Assembly: GCA_003545705.1 (NCBI GenBank)
Contig: QVLQ01000013.1
Span: 558,001-622,000, forward strand
Source: Acidomyces sp. 'richmondensis'
Lineage: Eukaryota > Ascomycota > Dothideomycetes > Mycosphaerellales > Teratosphaeriaceae
Direction: 5' to 3'
DNA: 64,000 nucleotides
The notes under the pieces are model-generated. The model saw nothing but the letters and a program-made list of their open reading frames with translations, was not told the DNA's origin and searched no databases. Of this stretch, positions 20,219 to 30,721 are shown piece after piece; the stretch's first letter is position 1; every line of letters begins with the position of its first letter. A program made the translations under genes and the position numbers.

Positions 20219-22456
20219 TCACTTCCTCAAATGAGGCGGTATCGCAACCCCATTCCTTCCCTTCCCTTTCCCTGCAGCTGCTGCATTACTGCCACTTCCC
20301 TTCCGCAGATGATGATGATGATGATGATTATCCTTCGTCTTGGCCGCATCATCTGCGAATGCCCCCGCCCCGCCCATGGGCTTGTCGGGGAACACTTGCG
20401 TTTCGTTCTTCACATCGTCTCCTTCCGCTTTCGCCTGCTTGATATTCTTTGGCTTCTTTCCCGACGATCTGAACCCCACGGAGTCTGCCTTTGCCATGGA
20501 CTTGCCAGGTTGGGGGTGGGTAGGCCCAGCGGATGATAGTGGTAATGATGTCGGATGCGACGTATTCATGGCGTTGGTCTGCATTGATTCAGTGGTGCTA
20601 CCTTGTACTGAGCCCGTCATATGGGCCATGTTTTTGTCTGACCCAAGCGTCCCGGTGCTTGACGCTATAACTTTCGCATTGCTCATATCCTTCTTATCAA
20701 TCAATCTTTTGAGCCCAGCCGCAGCTTTTACGTCTTGTCCCATCCGCTTCAACTCTTTCAGTCGGACCAGCATGCCGTAAAATTCCTCATCAAACCCCAC
20801 GCACTGGAGATACTCCCACCATAATCTTAAACCGGGTTCTTCATTCGCATCGGCAGCCAAAAATGCTTGCTCCAAGTTCTTGGCCCGCAAATGACTCACT
20901 TTAATCCTCGCATCTCTCTCCCAATCCCTCAACTCCTCGGCGTACGCCCACAACGCCCTCTCCACCTTCCCATTCCACACCTCTTCATCCTCTCTCTCAT
21001 CACCAGGAACCGGTCCCTCGTACACAGGCCTCGGCCAAAATGCCCTCATCAGCTCCCTCTCCACCCAGACAGGCCTGTTTCTCTTGTCACCCAGACACCT
21101 CGCCCACCATTTCCTCACCTCCTCCGGTACAACATCGTGCACCCGATCAAAATCCAATCGATCACTGAATCGCAACTGCGAATACTGCCCGAAGTACCTC
21201 CACTCATCCTTTCCCACCTCTCGGACGAAGACCGGTGTGTTCACATAATTCGCCACCTCCGGCGCTTCCCCGGGAGCCGAGGCCGTGAAGTTGAAAAAAG
21301 CGGTCAGCTTGGCTCCGTGCTGGCCTGGGTGGTGTGGTATGTAAGGTTCGAGGGCGGCGTCGAGAAGCCAGTACGAGCGCGAGGGGAGGATCGTGGGACG
21401 GGAGTGCGGGACGAAGAAGTAACCTGGCGACCAGAGTTCGCCGTTGAGAAAATCAGAGAGGAAAGAAAGAGGAAATGTTTCTTGGTAGCCTGCTCCGACG
21501 TCCGGGGGACAGGGGGTAGGGGGCATGAGGCGGACGCCGAGGGGAACCCAAGGCGTTGCTGTTGAGGCTGGGGCGATAGATTTGCTGGAGAGTTCTTTGT
21601 CATTCGATAGCTCGGTGGCTTGCCCAATGGTGGTGGAGGTGGGACTGTTAGTGGAGGTGGTGGTCATCGTCGTCGTCGTCGTGTTGTAATTGTTGTTGTT
21701 GTCGGAGGGCGCCGAATTTGGAAGGGTAAAATTCTTGACGATGGGTGTCTCTTTCTTATGATTGGTATTGCCATGATCCTCCTCCACTGTCGCATCGGCA
21801 GCGTTGGTATAATTTTGCGAGGCCTCCACCACATCACCCTCCTTTTCCATCGCCCCACCACCACTCTCTCCCTCATCCCTTTTCATCGCCACAGCTTCTT
21901 CCTCGCTCTCATCGACCCCTTCCTCCTCATCCTTCCTTCTCAATTCTTCCAACCACACCTTCAATCTTCGAGCCACCCTTTCCAAAATCTCGGCTTGTTC
22001 TGCATACAACCCCGCCACAACCTTTCTCCCCAACCGCGGCAACATGATCTCTGGCGGCTGGAGCTCAAACTCCAAAGTTCCCGTCCACTCGCGCTTAAAC
22101 CTCACTGTCAACTTCTCGTGCTCCCGATGTTCTTCGTCCTTGTCAATATCTCGAGGCCGGAGCTGCTGCATGTCCCAGATTTGCCTCTGGAGGTTGCGGA
22201 TATCAGAAGCGACGGTGTTCTCGAGGCGGAGGAGGTGGTGCGCAAGTGGCCAGAGGTCGAGGGGATGGCCATGGTTGTGGTCGTGGCCGGATGATGTCTC
22301 GGGTTGGAAGGGTTCGGGCTCGGCGCCTAATCTTGCGGCGGAAGGTTGGAAGGTCGGGGTTGCCGGGTTGAGGCGAGGGATGGTCTGTGGATTAGCGGGA
22401 GAGGGGCCAGATGTGCTGGGTTGGATCTTGTCTGCTGCCATTGGGTTGACGGTCAT
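20219..22456 (-). CDS. Large low-complexity fungal protein with DUF6697-like core and IPPHLR tail
   Basis: Single exon, 745 aa. An N-terminal Pro/Ser-rich region leads to helices around residues 65-170 (LDLWPLAHHLLRLENTVASDIRNL; Glu/Arg-rich). Asn/Thr runs follow. The best-ordered part is about residues 300-530, with LSFLSDFLNGELWSPGYFF, YWLLDAALEPYIP, KLTAFFNF and EWRYFGQYSQLRFSDRLDF. It looks like the fungal domain of unknown function DUF6697, though I cannot confirm that here. The tail has a six-His run from a GAT repeat and ends in VAIPPHLRK, a motif common at the ends of RNA-associated proteins. A role in RNA metabolism would be speculation. The frame is clean. Confidence 0.75.
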   Translation of the reverse strand: MTVNPMAADKIQPSTSGPSPANPQTIPRLNPATPTFQPSAARLGAEPEPFQPETSSGHDHNHGHPLDLWPLAHHLLRLENTVASDIRNLQRQIWDMQQLRPRDIDKDEEHREHEKLTVRFKREWTGTLEFELQPPEIMLPRLGRKVVAGLYAEQAEILERVARRLKVWLEELRRKDEEEGVDESEEEAVAMKRDEGESGGGAMEKEGDVVEASQNYTNAADATVEEDHGNTNHKKETPIVKNFTLPNSAPSDNNNNYNTTTTTMTTTSTNSPTSTTIGQATELSNDKELSSKSIAPASTATPWVPLGVRLMPPTPCPPDVGAGYQETFPLSFLSDFLNGELWSPGYFFVPHSRPTILPSRSYWLLDAALEPYIPHHPGQHGAKLTAFFNFTASAPGEAPEVANYVNTPVFVREVGKDEWRYFGQYSQLRFSDRLDFDRVHDVVPEEVRKWWARCLGDKRNRPVWVERELMRAFWPRPVYEGPVPGDEREDEEVWNGKVERALWAYAEELRDWERDARIKVSHLRAKNLEQAFLAADANEEPGLRLWWEYLQCVGFDEEFYGMLVRLKELKRMGQDVKAAAGLKRLIDKKDMSNAKVIASSTGTLGSDKNMAHMTGSVQGSTTESMQTNAMNTSHPTSLPLSSAGPTHPQPGKSMAKADSVGFRSSGKKPKNIKQAKAEGDDVKNETQVFPDKPMGGAGAFADDAAKTKDNHHHHHHLRKGSGSNAAAAGKGKGRNGVAIPPHLRK

Positions 22457-24176
22457 TGTTCGCCAGTGCGAATTGTGGTGGAGTGTCTTTGCGATTTAAT
22501 GTTGTTCTCACAGTGGTCGTGAGCATGTGAAATAGCCGTTCCCCGCTGTCAAGGACTCTGAGAGATTGCTGGTCGTGTTTGTGGCACGATCAAGTGATAT
22601 TAAGGTATTTCGCGACCTGCAATAGGTCATCTGTAGCCTGATTGATCGGAAGTGAATACACTGTGGGAAGTCGCTGCTTATTCTTTATGGCTGGCAAAAT
22701 TATGATAACGACAAACGATATTGACACAGCTGAGAGGCAAAGCAGGGTGAAATTTTATAGATGAAATATCTTTCAATTTGCCTTACTGAGTGGAAATTGG
22801 CATGTGAAGTGAGGACCGACGTGAATATAGGACTGATGTGAGATGGAACCATTAGCCAGGGGGCGGGGTTTTGTTTTTCTATTTTTTTTTTCTATTTTTT
22901 TTTCTATTTTTCTGTCTTTTTTTGTAGCATGGACAGAAGAAGTGAAGCCAACAATTGAAGATAGTTGAACGGCGTGGTATGTGAGAGTGAACGTGCGAGA
23001 TCACATGACGATTGTGCAACTCTGGTAACACCTACCTAAATCCCTCTCCACACCGTCCTTCACCAAAGGTTCTGCAGCAAAGACATCTTGCATTGCTCTC
23101 TGCGCATGTACGCACATATAAGTATATTTGCGGTGGCGAAATTTCCTTTGCTTTGCCCTCCAGACCAGGCACAACGAACATCAGCCAAGACCTTGTCACA
23201 TGACCTCGCATGTGATGTGGCAGAGAAGACGCCCCCTTTTACCCTCGATGTTTCGAGCTCAAGCCGAATCCTCTGCCGTCAGGGCGCAAGTTCTCAATGG
23301 ATGTGAACGGTGGCAGGGCGAAAAGGTCCAGATGTGAAGATGCGGCGGAGCGGAAGGCGATTGAGGCTCGGGGGAAGCTGGGTCATAATGGCCACATTCG
23401 GATTATTTCTTGATTTCGATCGGGCCTCTCACGGCGCAGGTGAATGCGTGGCTATCTGAACATCCGCCACGGACATGTTATCGACGCTGAACGAGCCGTT
23501 GCCCACATCAAGGACGGCCAAAGAGAGGGCGAACATGCAGTTCCTCGCCCTCCCAGCCCCCGCCTCCCGCTATGCACCCCCCCCCTCCCCCCCACCCCGG
23601 CGGCCGGCGGGCGTCCCGGCGCCCTCTCGGCCCCTTTGCCACCCAGCGGAATACGCGCACGAAATGACAAAGTCCCGTTCATGCGGTATGTAGGTGTAAG
23701 GGAAGACGAGTGGTCTCCTGAGTCACGGGCCGGCGCAGTTGTCATGACAACCCCCGCGCGACTCGACGATCGACCGTGCAGGCCCCGTGCGTTTTGTGTT
23801 TCAAGCTGCACTTCTCTCCACTACCTTCATCACCTCTGACCATTGCCTCAACATTCTCTCCCTCGCACAATTTACAACTTAGATTATTCACGGAGAAACC
23901 ACAAAGTTGGGGGATATTCGTTCGACGCAAAAGCGATGGTACGTACCTCTCACCGAACGGAATGGGCGGGACCCTGCATCGATTTGCTGGTGGGGGAGAT
24001 GCGAAAGGAGGCAGCCGCAGACCCGACTCCATCGCACCTGCCGGCGACGACGTGTTGACCAGTGAACCGCGGTCAACAAAACCCACCATCGCGCTTTCCT
24101 CTCCGCGCTCCCCATCAACACACTCTGCCCCTTTCCCACATCTACAAGCACATTCAAGCCAGCTGACGAAGCGACC
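22457..24176. other. Intergenic, 1.7 kb
   Basis: Between two divergent genes. It contains a pyrimidine tract with repeated T(n)CTA units at 22869-22924 and a C-rich tract at about 23576-23599. The 150-200 aa ORFs at 23.4-24.3 kb overlap each other on both strands and have no recognisable domain, so none is called. Confidence 0.4.
22869..22924 (+). repeat. Pyrimidine tract, T-runs separated by CTA
   Basis: Successive runs of 5-10 T are broken by CTA, giving a 56-nt almost pure T/C strand. It may act as a nucleosome-free element or be simple slippage. Confidence 0.7.
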
Positions 24177-24707
24177 ATGGCGGATCAGGCACAAAGCACC
24201 AACTTCAAAGAGGCTTTCTCCCTCTTCGACAAACGTGGCGTCGGTCGCGTGCCTCGCGACAGCCTGGGAGATCTCCTGCGTGCCTGCGGCCAAAATCCCA
24301 CCCTCGCAGAGATTCGCGATTTGGAGGCGCAGGTAGGGCAAAAAGACTGTATGAACAACCCTCCCGCCTCACCGGCGCCCCTCCCTCCCTCTGTTCCTCT
24401 TCGCGCATCAACTAACGGTATATGTGCCGTTCTCGGTGTAATAGTCGACTTCGACACCTTCACCCGCCTCCTCCACCGCCCGAACGGCTTCCGTGACCCG
24501 GGAGAGCCGGAGGAGTACTGCCGCGGCTTTCAGGTGTTCGATAAAGACTTGACGGGGTTCATCGGCGTAGGTCAGTTTCGGTATATTCTCACAAATCTGG
24601 GGGAGAAGATGAGTGACGAGGAGGTGGACGAGCTGTTGAAGGCCGTCGATACGAGTAGCGGGGAGCTGAATTATGTAGAGATGGTGAAGACAATCCTGGC
24701 AAACTGA
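24177..24707 (+). CDS. cdc4: Myosin essential light chain (Cdc4/Mlc1 type), EF-hand
   Basis: Exons 24177..24348 and 24445..24707 join in phase 1 across a 96-nt intron (gtatga...taatag), giving 144 aa. The calmodulin-like fold shows FKEAFSLFDKRGVGRV, LGDLLRACGQNPTLAEI, FDFDTFTRLL, YCRGFQVFDKDLTGFIGVGQFRYILTNLGEKMSDEEVDELL and a final NYVEMVKTILAN. EF-loops are partly degenerate (DKRGVGRV lacks full Ca ligands), as in essential light chains. In yeasts this protein binds the IQ motifs of type II and V myosins and is needed for cytokinesis. The splice is confirmed because both EF halves are fused only after intron removal. The frame is intact. Confidence 0.92.
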   Translation: MADQAQSTNFKEAFSLFDKRGVGRVPRDSLGDLLRACGQNPTLAEIRDLEAQVGQKDCMNNPPASPAPLPPSVPLRASTNGICAVLGVIVDFDTFTRLLHRPNGFRDPGEPEEYCRGFQVFDKDLTGFIGVGQFRYILTNLGEKMSDEEVDELLKAVDTSSGELNYVEMVKTILAN

Positions 24708-26418
24708 TCGCGAAAGCGGGAGAGGGGAAGGCGTTTTCAAGGAAGGAGTTGGAGGGACTGCGAAACGGGTTGGGTCGGGATGAGTGATTTTGATCTGTCT
24801 ATCTGCACAGGTGTTAACGGTCGTGAGGTTTCATGATGCTCGGATTTCATCAGTGATGTATACACCGTGCAGAAATTGTGAGGAAAATTGAACATGGACG
24901 GGCTCGCGCGATCAGGATCACGTGATCTCGTGACCCTATTGCGACGGTCTGGCAGATGCACATCCGTGTTGTGTCCAAACGTGTTACATATCGAATGGAA
25001 GGCAGGGCGCATACGCGGGGGAAATCTTTCGCATGACCTACACGTCGACCAGCGTAATCTCGAAGACCATTGAATATCCCACCAGCGTATGTGGATGTGG
25101 CTCAGACATTCAAGATGACTCGAATGACAGGAAATTGAAAACTCCAATCCCACCATCTCCTAAGCACCTCATTTGAACTCTCTGCCTTCACCCAACCTAA
25201 CCTGCCTTTTTGCCCTCATTCGTACGTCCCACCTACATACAGCCTGATCTCCTATACCTTGTCTTCGCCCAGGCATCCTCGTGACAACGTCATCGACCTC
25301 ATGCATATTTGCCGCATTCTCCGCGAATATGACAGAAATCTTCGCCGTTGTATACGGAGATGAAGTACATGAAGTCGTCGCTCTTAGGTCCCTCTTCTTT
25401 CCGCACCGCGTCGTCGCTCATGGTTCAGTGGGGGGTTAACCCTGACTGTTGGCACGGAGGGTAGAGTGAGGGGTGCGACTGTTATTGTAGTGGGAAGGGG
25501 GTAATATCTGAGTTCTGAGTATGTGCACTGCCTGGTAGGGGCTTGATGTGCGCAGCTGCAGTCAGCTTAGGGAGTGGTTCTATAGTGCTATTCCAGGAGG
25601 AGGAGGAAGAGGGAGGGGGGGGATGGAGGAAATTGAGGGGATGTAGTTTTACAGTCCTGTGTATTCTATCCAGTGTTATGTCCAGTGCAGAGCCTCAGGT
25701 CAGCCAGAGAACTTTATGGCTGCTCTTCTCTTTTCCTTCATCGTGATTATATCGGCAGATGGAGGTCACAACACTGTTTTGAAGATTCGTCCCTGAGCTC
25801 ACATTGCTTAATTACGCGAGAAATTATACGAAGATGCCAAAGTGCCCAGCTGTAGCTTGTTGCAATCTTCTCATGTGACTTGGGATGGCAGGCAGGATCT
25901 TGGACAAGCAGCTACATTTCTCGAGATTACGAGCTTACCTTCATTGAAAAATTTTGAGGTTGATGGATAGGATGCCCAGTCTTCAGCACGAAAGGCCAGC
26001 TCGCAGAACGGCTGAAGAACATGTAGTCGAAGCGCGTACCTCAGGTAGTAATTTTGATGGACTAACGGGGTCGTTTATTGCGTGGCAACGGTAGAAGAGC
26101 AAACTTTGGACTTATGTGCAATATTTCCGTTGTGTGAAGTGGCCACGGTCTGATTTGGCATTACCCACACGTGGTAATCTGGACAGAGGTGAGCATTGTG
26201 ACTCTTGCCTCCCTGGGACACGTTTTGGGAGGATGAAGGGGACACATATTGTGTAATGACGACTCTGTAGGCGGAAAATTGACGTTTTCGAGTTATTGGG
26301 GAATCAAAGTGTCCATTTTTAGACTGTGGGCGGCTGGAAGCAGACCTCAATTATCTCGCGATGTCTCCTTGGCCACGCTGTGAGAGCACAGTCGACACAT
26401 CCGCAACACTCTAATTTC
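24708..26418. other. Intergenic, 1.7 kb
   Basis: No supported gene apart from one weak small ORF listed separately. The 25.5-26.3 kb part is simple sequence with a GGA-rich patch at about 25597-25630. Confidence 0.4.
25299..25421 (-). CDS. Possible 40-aa small ORF, unrecognised
   Basis: An ATG-to-TGA frame encoding 40 residues, charged at the N-terminus (MSDDAVRKEEGPKSDDF). If a short 37-nt GTATAC...GCGGAG segment were removed, the frame would continue through MHEVDDVVTRMPGRRQ, which looks protein-like. That intron would be shorter than any other in the window. No function is suggested. Confidence 0.2.
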   Translation of the reverse strand: MSDDAVRKEEGPKSDDFMYFISVYNGEDFCHIRGECGKYA

Positions 26419-27067
26419 TCACAACCTTCCATCTCCCTCTCGCTCATCCTTCTCCACCTCCTCCCTCAACCACCTCGCCTCCTGAACCATCTCTTCCATA
26501 CTCCTCGGCTTCCGTTCCTCATCCTTAGTCCACTTTCCCACAACTCTCCTTCTCAAGCCCACTCCCCCCAAACCGGTCCTCCTCCTCCGCTGCCTCTCTC
26601 TGTGCCCTCCCCACATTTCCCTCCTCCCCCTCCAGCCACTCATGAACCCGATCATCCCCGCCCGCGTCCCCAACCTTCCGCGGAATCACATGACAATGCA
26701 CATGCGGCACGCTCTGTCCCGCCGCGCTGCCATCCTGTACCGCCACATTGAATGCGTCGGCGCCGTACACTCTCTGAAGTGTACGCTGCAATTTCGTGGT
26801 CGTGAGGAAGAGGTCAGATATCTCCTCGCGAGACAGGTCCCTTAGACGCGGTTTGACAGCAAGAGGGCACACGAGGATGTGACCCGGGAGGAGAGGTTTG
26901 AGGTTCACGCAGGCGAAGGTGAGGGGGGTGCTGTGAAAGACCTTTCCAGAGGGAAGCGGGCTTCAGCGAAGAGGGACTCCGAGGACGGGGTGAAAGAGGA
27001 GGCGAACCTGGCCGGTTACGTTGAAAGGGCCGAAGTGGATAATACGGCTAGGTAAGGAAGTGGGCAT
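26419..27067 (-). CDS. HNT2: HIT-family hydrolase (Fhit/Hnt2, Ap3A/Ap4A hydrolase), one frameshift
   Basis: Exon 1 (27067..27008) encodes MPTSLPSRIIHFGPFNVTGQ. A 66-nt intron follows, and exon 2 starts at 26941 with VFHSTPLTFACVNLKPLLPGH. The HIT active site HVHCHVIPR is intact (HxHxHxx). The fungal C-terminal helix (RKPRSMEEMVQEARWLREEVE) lies in another frame. A single extra base in the six-C run at 26564-26569 (plus strand) must be skipped to connect them, giving 193 aa in total. As written the protein would stop at 26525, after the catalytic domain but without the tail. Fhit-type enzymes cleave diadenosine polyphosphates. Confidence 0.87.
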
Positions 27068-27542
27068 GATGTCGTCGGGGGACGAATCGGATGAGAAGGT
27101 CATTGGAAACTTGGTTTGAGTGTGATACCAAGTTCAAAGGCGTGTCTTGATATCTCGGCGTCATTGCCATTTCCTTCGGCCCTATGGGACCGTAACGGTG
27201 CACGGGCCCGGATTTTTGTCTCTACATCCATTCGGTCTCTCGATCTATTATTCCTCCGTCAAGTCGGCCGTAACTTCGAACAAAAAATTATTAGTGCCAA
27301 CTTATAACCCAGCACATTGTCGAATATGCCTATATAATGCTGTAATGCGACGGTAGGATGTGTCTCTGTATTTCATTTCATCTCCACGTTCATCTCATAG
27401 AAATACGCGAAGATATACCAGTGACCACCAAATATAAATTAAAAATCAGCCACACCGGACCTATCGATTATTATTCAAAAGTATTTGCTTGGGAGTCCTC
27501 CACATATATCTCATACCGTCTTCACAATTCAATCCACCCATC
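27068..27542. other. Divergent intergenic region HNT2 / SDR
   Basis: About 475 bp, AT-rich, between two divergent starts. No sites are assigned. Confidence 0.35.
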
Positions 27543-28466
27543 ATGCCCTTCAACCCCGATTGCGACATCCCAACACTGACGGACAAAGTCATTTTTATAA
27601 CTGGCGGCACCGCTGGCCTCGGCCAAGGATCCATCATCGAACTCGCCAAACACCACCCCGCGCACATCTTCTTCTCCGGCCGCAATCAGAAAAACGCCGA
27701 CGCCCTTATTCGTAAAGTCCACACCAACTCGCCGGACGTTCCCCTCACCTTCCTTCCCTGCGACATCTCCTCCCTGGCCTCAGTCAAATCAGTGGCCGAA
27801 GCCGTTCAATCCCGCACCGCTCGCCTGGACATCCTCATGCTCAATGCCGGCGTCATGGCCCTGCCGCCGGGCCTCAGCAAAGACGGCTACGAAATTCAGT
27901 TCGCGACCAACTATCTCGGGCACGCGCTACTTGTAAAACTCCTCCTTCCCGTCCTCACCTCCACCGCCGAAAGATATCATGACGTCCGCATCATCAACAT
28001 GACCTCCGTCGCCTACGCTCAGGCGCCCAAATGCGGCCTCGAATTCCCCACCCTTCACACTACGCAAGCCCACCTCGGCGGCTTGATCCCAGGCGGAAAA
28101 TGGTCGCGCTACGGTGCAAGCAAGCTTGCCCAGCTCCTTTACACGCAGGAACTGGCGACCCGGTATCCGGATTTGACAGCAGTGTCGGTACATCCAGGCA
28201 TCGTGTTCACAGGGTTGTTTTCGAACCTGGATTTCGCGACCCGGTTGCCGGTGATGCTAGGGCTGGCGCCAGGGAAAAAATTACCAGTGGAGCAAGGTCA
28301 TTGGAATCAGTGCTGGGCGGCGACGACGGGAAGGGAAGGAGTGAAAAGCGGTGAATATTACGAACCGATCGGGGTAGTGGGCGAACGGAGGACGGCGGCG
28401 AGTCGTGATAAAGGGTTAGCCAGGAGGCTGTGGGAATGGACGGAGAAGGAGTTGGAGGAGTGGTGA
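27543..28466 (+). CDS. Short-chain dehydrogenase/reductase (retinol dehydrogenase/WW-oxidoreductase-like)
   Basis: Single exon; the likely start at 27543 (MPFNPDCDIPTLTDK) gives 307 aa. An ATG at 27489 would add 18 residues outside the fold. The cofactor motif TGGTAGLG, the NAGVM strand, the catalytic Ser in INMTSVAYA and the catalytic YGASK are all present. The C-terminal substrate loop is variable, so the substrate is unknown. SDRs of this shape reduce or oxidise small hydrophobic alcohols and ketones with NADP(H). The frame is clean. Confidence 0.88.
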   Translation: MPFNPDCDIPTLTDKVIFITGGTAGLGQGSIIELAKHHPAHIFFSGRNQKNADALIRKVHTNSPDVPLTFLPCDISSLASVKSVAEAVQSRTARLDILMLNAGVMALPPGLSKDGYEIQFATNYLGHALLVKLLLPVLTSTAERYHDVRIINMTSVAYAQAPKCGLEFPTLHTTQAHLGGLIPGGKWSRYGASKLAQLLYTQELATRYPDLTAVSVHPGIVFTGLFSNLDFATRLPVMLGLAPGKKLPVEQGHWNQCWAATTGREGVKSGEYYEPIGVVGERRTAASRDKGLARRLWEWTEKELEEW

Positions 28467-29114
28467 GCATGTGCGTCGTAAGATTGAGGTGGGTTTCTTT
28501 AGAAGTTGGAAAGTTACCTCATGGAGACTGTGATGTATAGAGAAATGAGTAATTGAGTAGATGGCTGACTTTCGCAAGAGGAATATGCTGCGGAACATGC
28601 CGCAGAATGGCTGGCATTGCTAATGTATTTGTACATAACGTAACGTACCCTTATGTTTCATAGTAGATACTGTCCTACTAAAATTCTGCTGCCGATATAG
28701 CGTTGAACCAACTATCACTTCCATTCTTACCAAGAGATGGCGAGCATAAGATTTGCAATTCATCATAAGTTGCGGCAGGTTCCTCTTATGGGACCAGGTC
28801 TCTCTGCAGTGCAACAGCCCAAGTCCTTGAAGCAGCTCTCTATTGCTTAAATGAAGCCGTTTCCCCGAGCTTGGTCCGGAATCACTACTCTTACGTGGGA
28901 AAAACTCAAATGACATATCAATGAAGCTCCCAACGGAGAAGTCTTTATCGAAAGTACTTCAATTGTCGATAAACGCCTACATTCGGAAAAGGATATTGAA
29001 ATAGTCCGGCCAGAGCAAGTTTTGTGCCGATTTCACCTTCCTTACAATTTAAACTCGGAACGAATGATATAGACTGTTTTCTCAAGCCATTGCGCTCAAA
29101 CAGTCAACAGAGGA
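28467..29114. other. Intergenic, SDR to methyltransferase
   Basis: About 650 bp between convergent genes. A 98-aa minus-strand ORF (28620-28916) has no recognisable feature. Confidence 0.4.
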
Positions 29115-30072
29115 TTACTCAGCTCTCCTTCGCGCCAGAATCAACGCCGATCCCCATTCGATATTTACAATATTCCCCTCCTCTCGGAAAAACCCATCTT
29201 CTCTCGCGATCTCATCAAACATCTCATCCATCACATCTCCGACCCCGCCTTTGCTCCTCGCCACCTGTCCAGGATGCGCCTCCTGCCATCCATGAAAACT
29301 ACTCCACGTACGCACGTAATCCTTCGTCTCGGCAATGCTCAGAGCGCGCTCCATGAAAATCGTTCCCTCTCCGGATCGCCGCCCTCGTGCGGCAGGTTCG
29401 TACTCGACACGCTGTAATTCTTCCCAGTCCTGTTCTGGCGGCTGCACGATCCGCAGATGGTCTTGCAAATACTCCCGTCCCTTCGGCCAGTATGAACCCA
29501 ACTTATCCGGATCTGAATCGTACGCATACCGCTGCATGATCTCCGTCGCGCGTGGGAAATCCACGAAGACGTGGTCTTTATAACCCCAAACGCAAGCGTG
29601 CCTCCAGGCCGCACCAACCGACGCAACACCGGCCACACGCGGGTGAAGTCAAACCAATGCGCCGCTTGCCCCGCGACGACGCAATCTACGGTGCCGTCCG
29701 ACACAATATCCGAAGGGATTGCTTCGGCAGCGCCCAAAATGGAACTCGACGTGCGAGTAGGCGGGTTGATCGGCAATGCTTTTGCGGGCTTGGGTGATCA
29801 TGTTAGGAGAGGGGTCGGTGCCGATGACGCGGGAGAAGTGCGGCGCCAGTGCACGCGAGACCGTGCCTGGGCCACAGCCAAGGTCGAGACACAGGCGCCG
29901 TGGCCCGCGGTGATAGGCGAGGATGGCGTTGTAGAGGGAGGGAGGATAAGTCGGGCGGAAGGTTGCGTAGGAAGAGGCGGAGAAGGTGGACTTTCTGCGA
30001 TCAGGGTTGGAAGGGTGAGCTTGGCCGTTGGGAATGGGGATAGAGAGGAGAGACACACGCGAACGTGGCCAT
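29115..30072 (-). CDS. Class I SAM-dependent methyltransferase (trans-aconitate methyltransferase-like), two frameshifts
   Basis: A 14-nt first exon (30072..30059, MATFA) splices over 64 nt (gtgtgt...gatcgcag) to KSTFSASSYATFRPTYP at 29994. Motif I LDLGCGPGTVS, then GTDPSPNMI and AAEAIPSD, DCVVAGQAAHWFD, PGGTLAF and WGYKDHVFVDFP give a Methyltransf_11 core close to fungal Tmt1-like proteins. The frame shifts twice: an extra base at CCC 29733-29735 (plus strand) and a missing base at AAA 29588-29590. With both adjusted the product is 297 aa. The two shifts compensate, so about 45 central residues would be misread in the sequence as given, after which reading would also have to re-enter the third frame. 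The natural acceptor is unknown. Confidence 0.83.
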
Positions 30073-30721
30073 GCTGACGGCTTCGTCGATGGGACTTCTC
30101 GTAGCTGTTTAAGAGGAAGTGGGAGGACAGTAAAGGTTCTCGCCGTAGAGGCGTGATAAGGTGATAGGAATTAGACAGTGGGATGCGGTCACCTACGGAC
30201 AGGCTTACAATGCCGGTTATTAGTCTCTGCTACATAACTTGTCATGGAGAGAGGGAGTAATTTTAATATCAGCCGTCGGGGCGAAAAGAAGGCATTAATC
30301 GATGTCGATGTGGCTTTCCGATTTCGGCCTTCGCAAAGGTCCGCCATCGGCTTCATGTAGCTCCCCAACCGTGAAGGTTGCAAGGTATTAATGATTGAAC
30401 TGATATTCTGTACATAGCAAGCCCAGGTACGAGGCGTATTGAACCTCATAAGGCACACAGAAGAGACGAGATGTCCAGATGCTATCTCCTTGCTGAGCCG
30501 GGAGGCTCTGCCAAGCCACGACTCAGCAGCCGCTATGGCAGATCTCCAATCCAAACAGAGCATGGCCTCTGCAACCAAATTAACCGCCGTGGGTATTAAC
30601 CAGATATGTTCGGGGTGGTGGTCATCTCGTTGAGCATGTAGGTTCCTTTATAGCTTTCCCTTCGCGAATGTGAATATCTCGTGCTGCTGTACCTTTCTCA
30701 TTTCAACGAGCGAATATCACC
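30073..30721. other. Intergenic, divergent between methyltransferase and DPBB protein
   Basis: About 650 bp. A 129-aa minus-strand ORF at 30189-30578 lacks recognisable motifs and lies in the promoter region; not called. Confidence 0.4.

Noticed and set aside
30189..30578. 129-aa minus ORF upstream of the DPBB gene
   Set aside because: No motif, lies in a divergent promoter region, and has no splice context.
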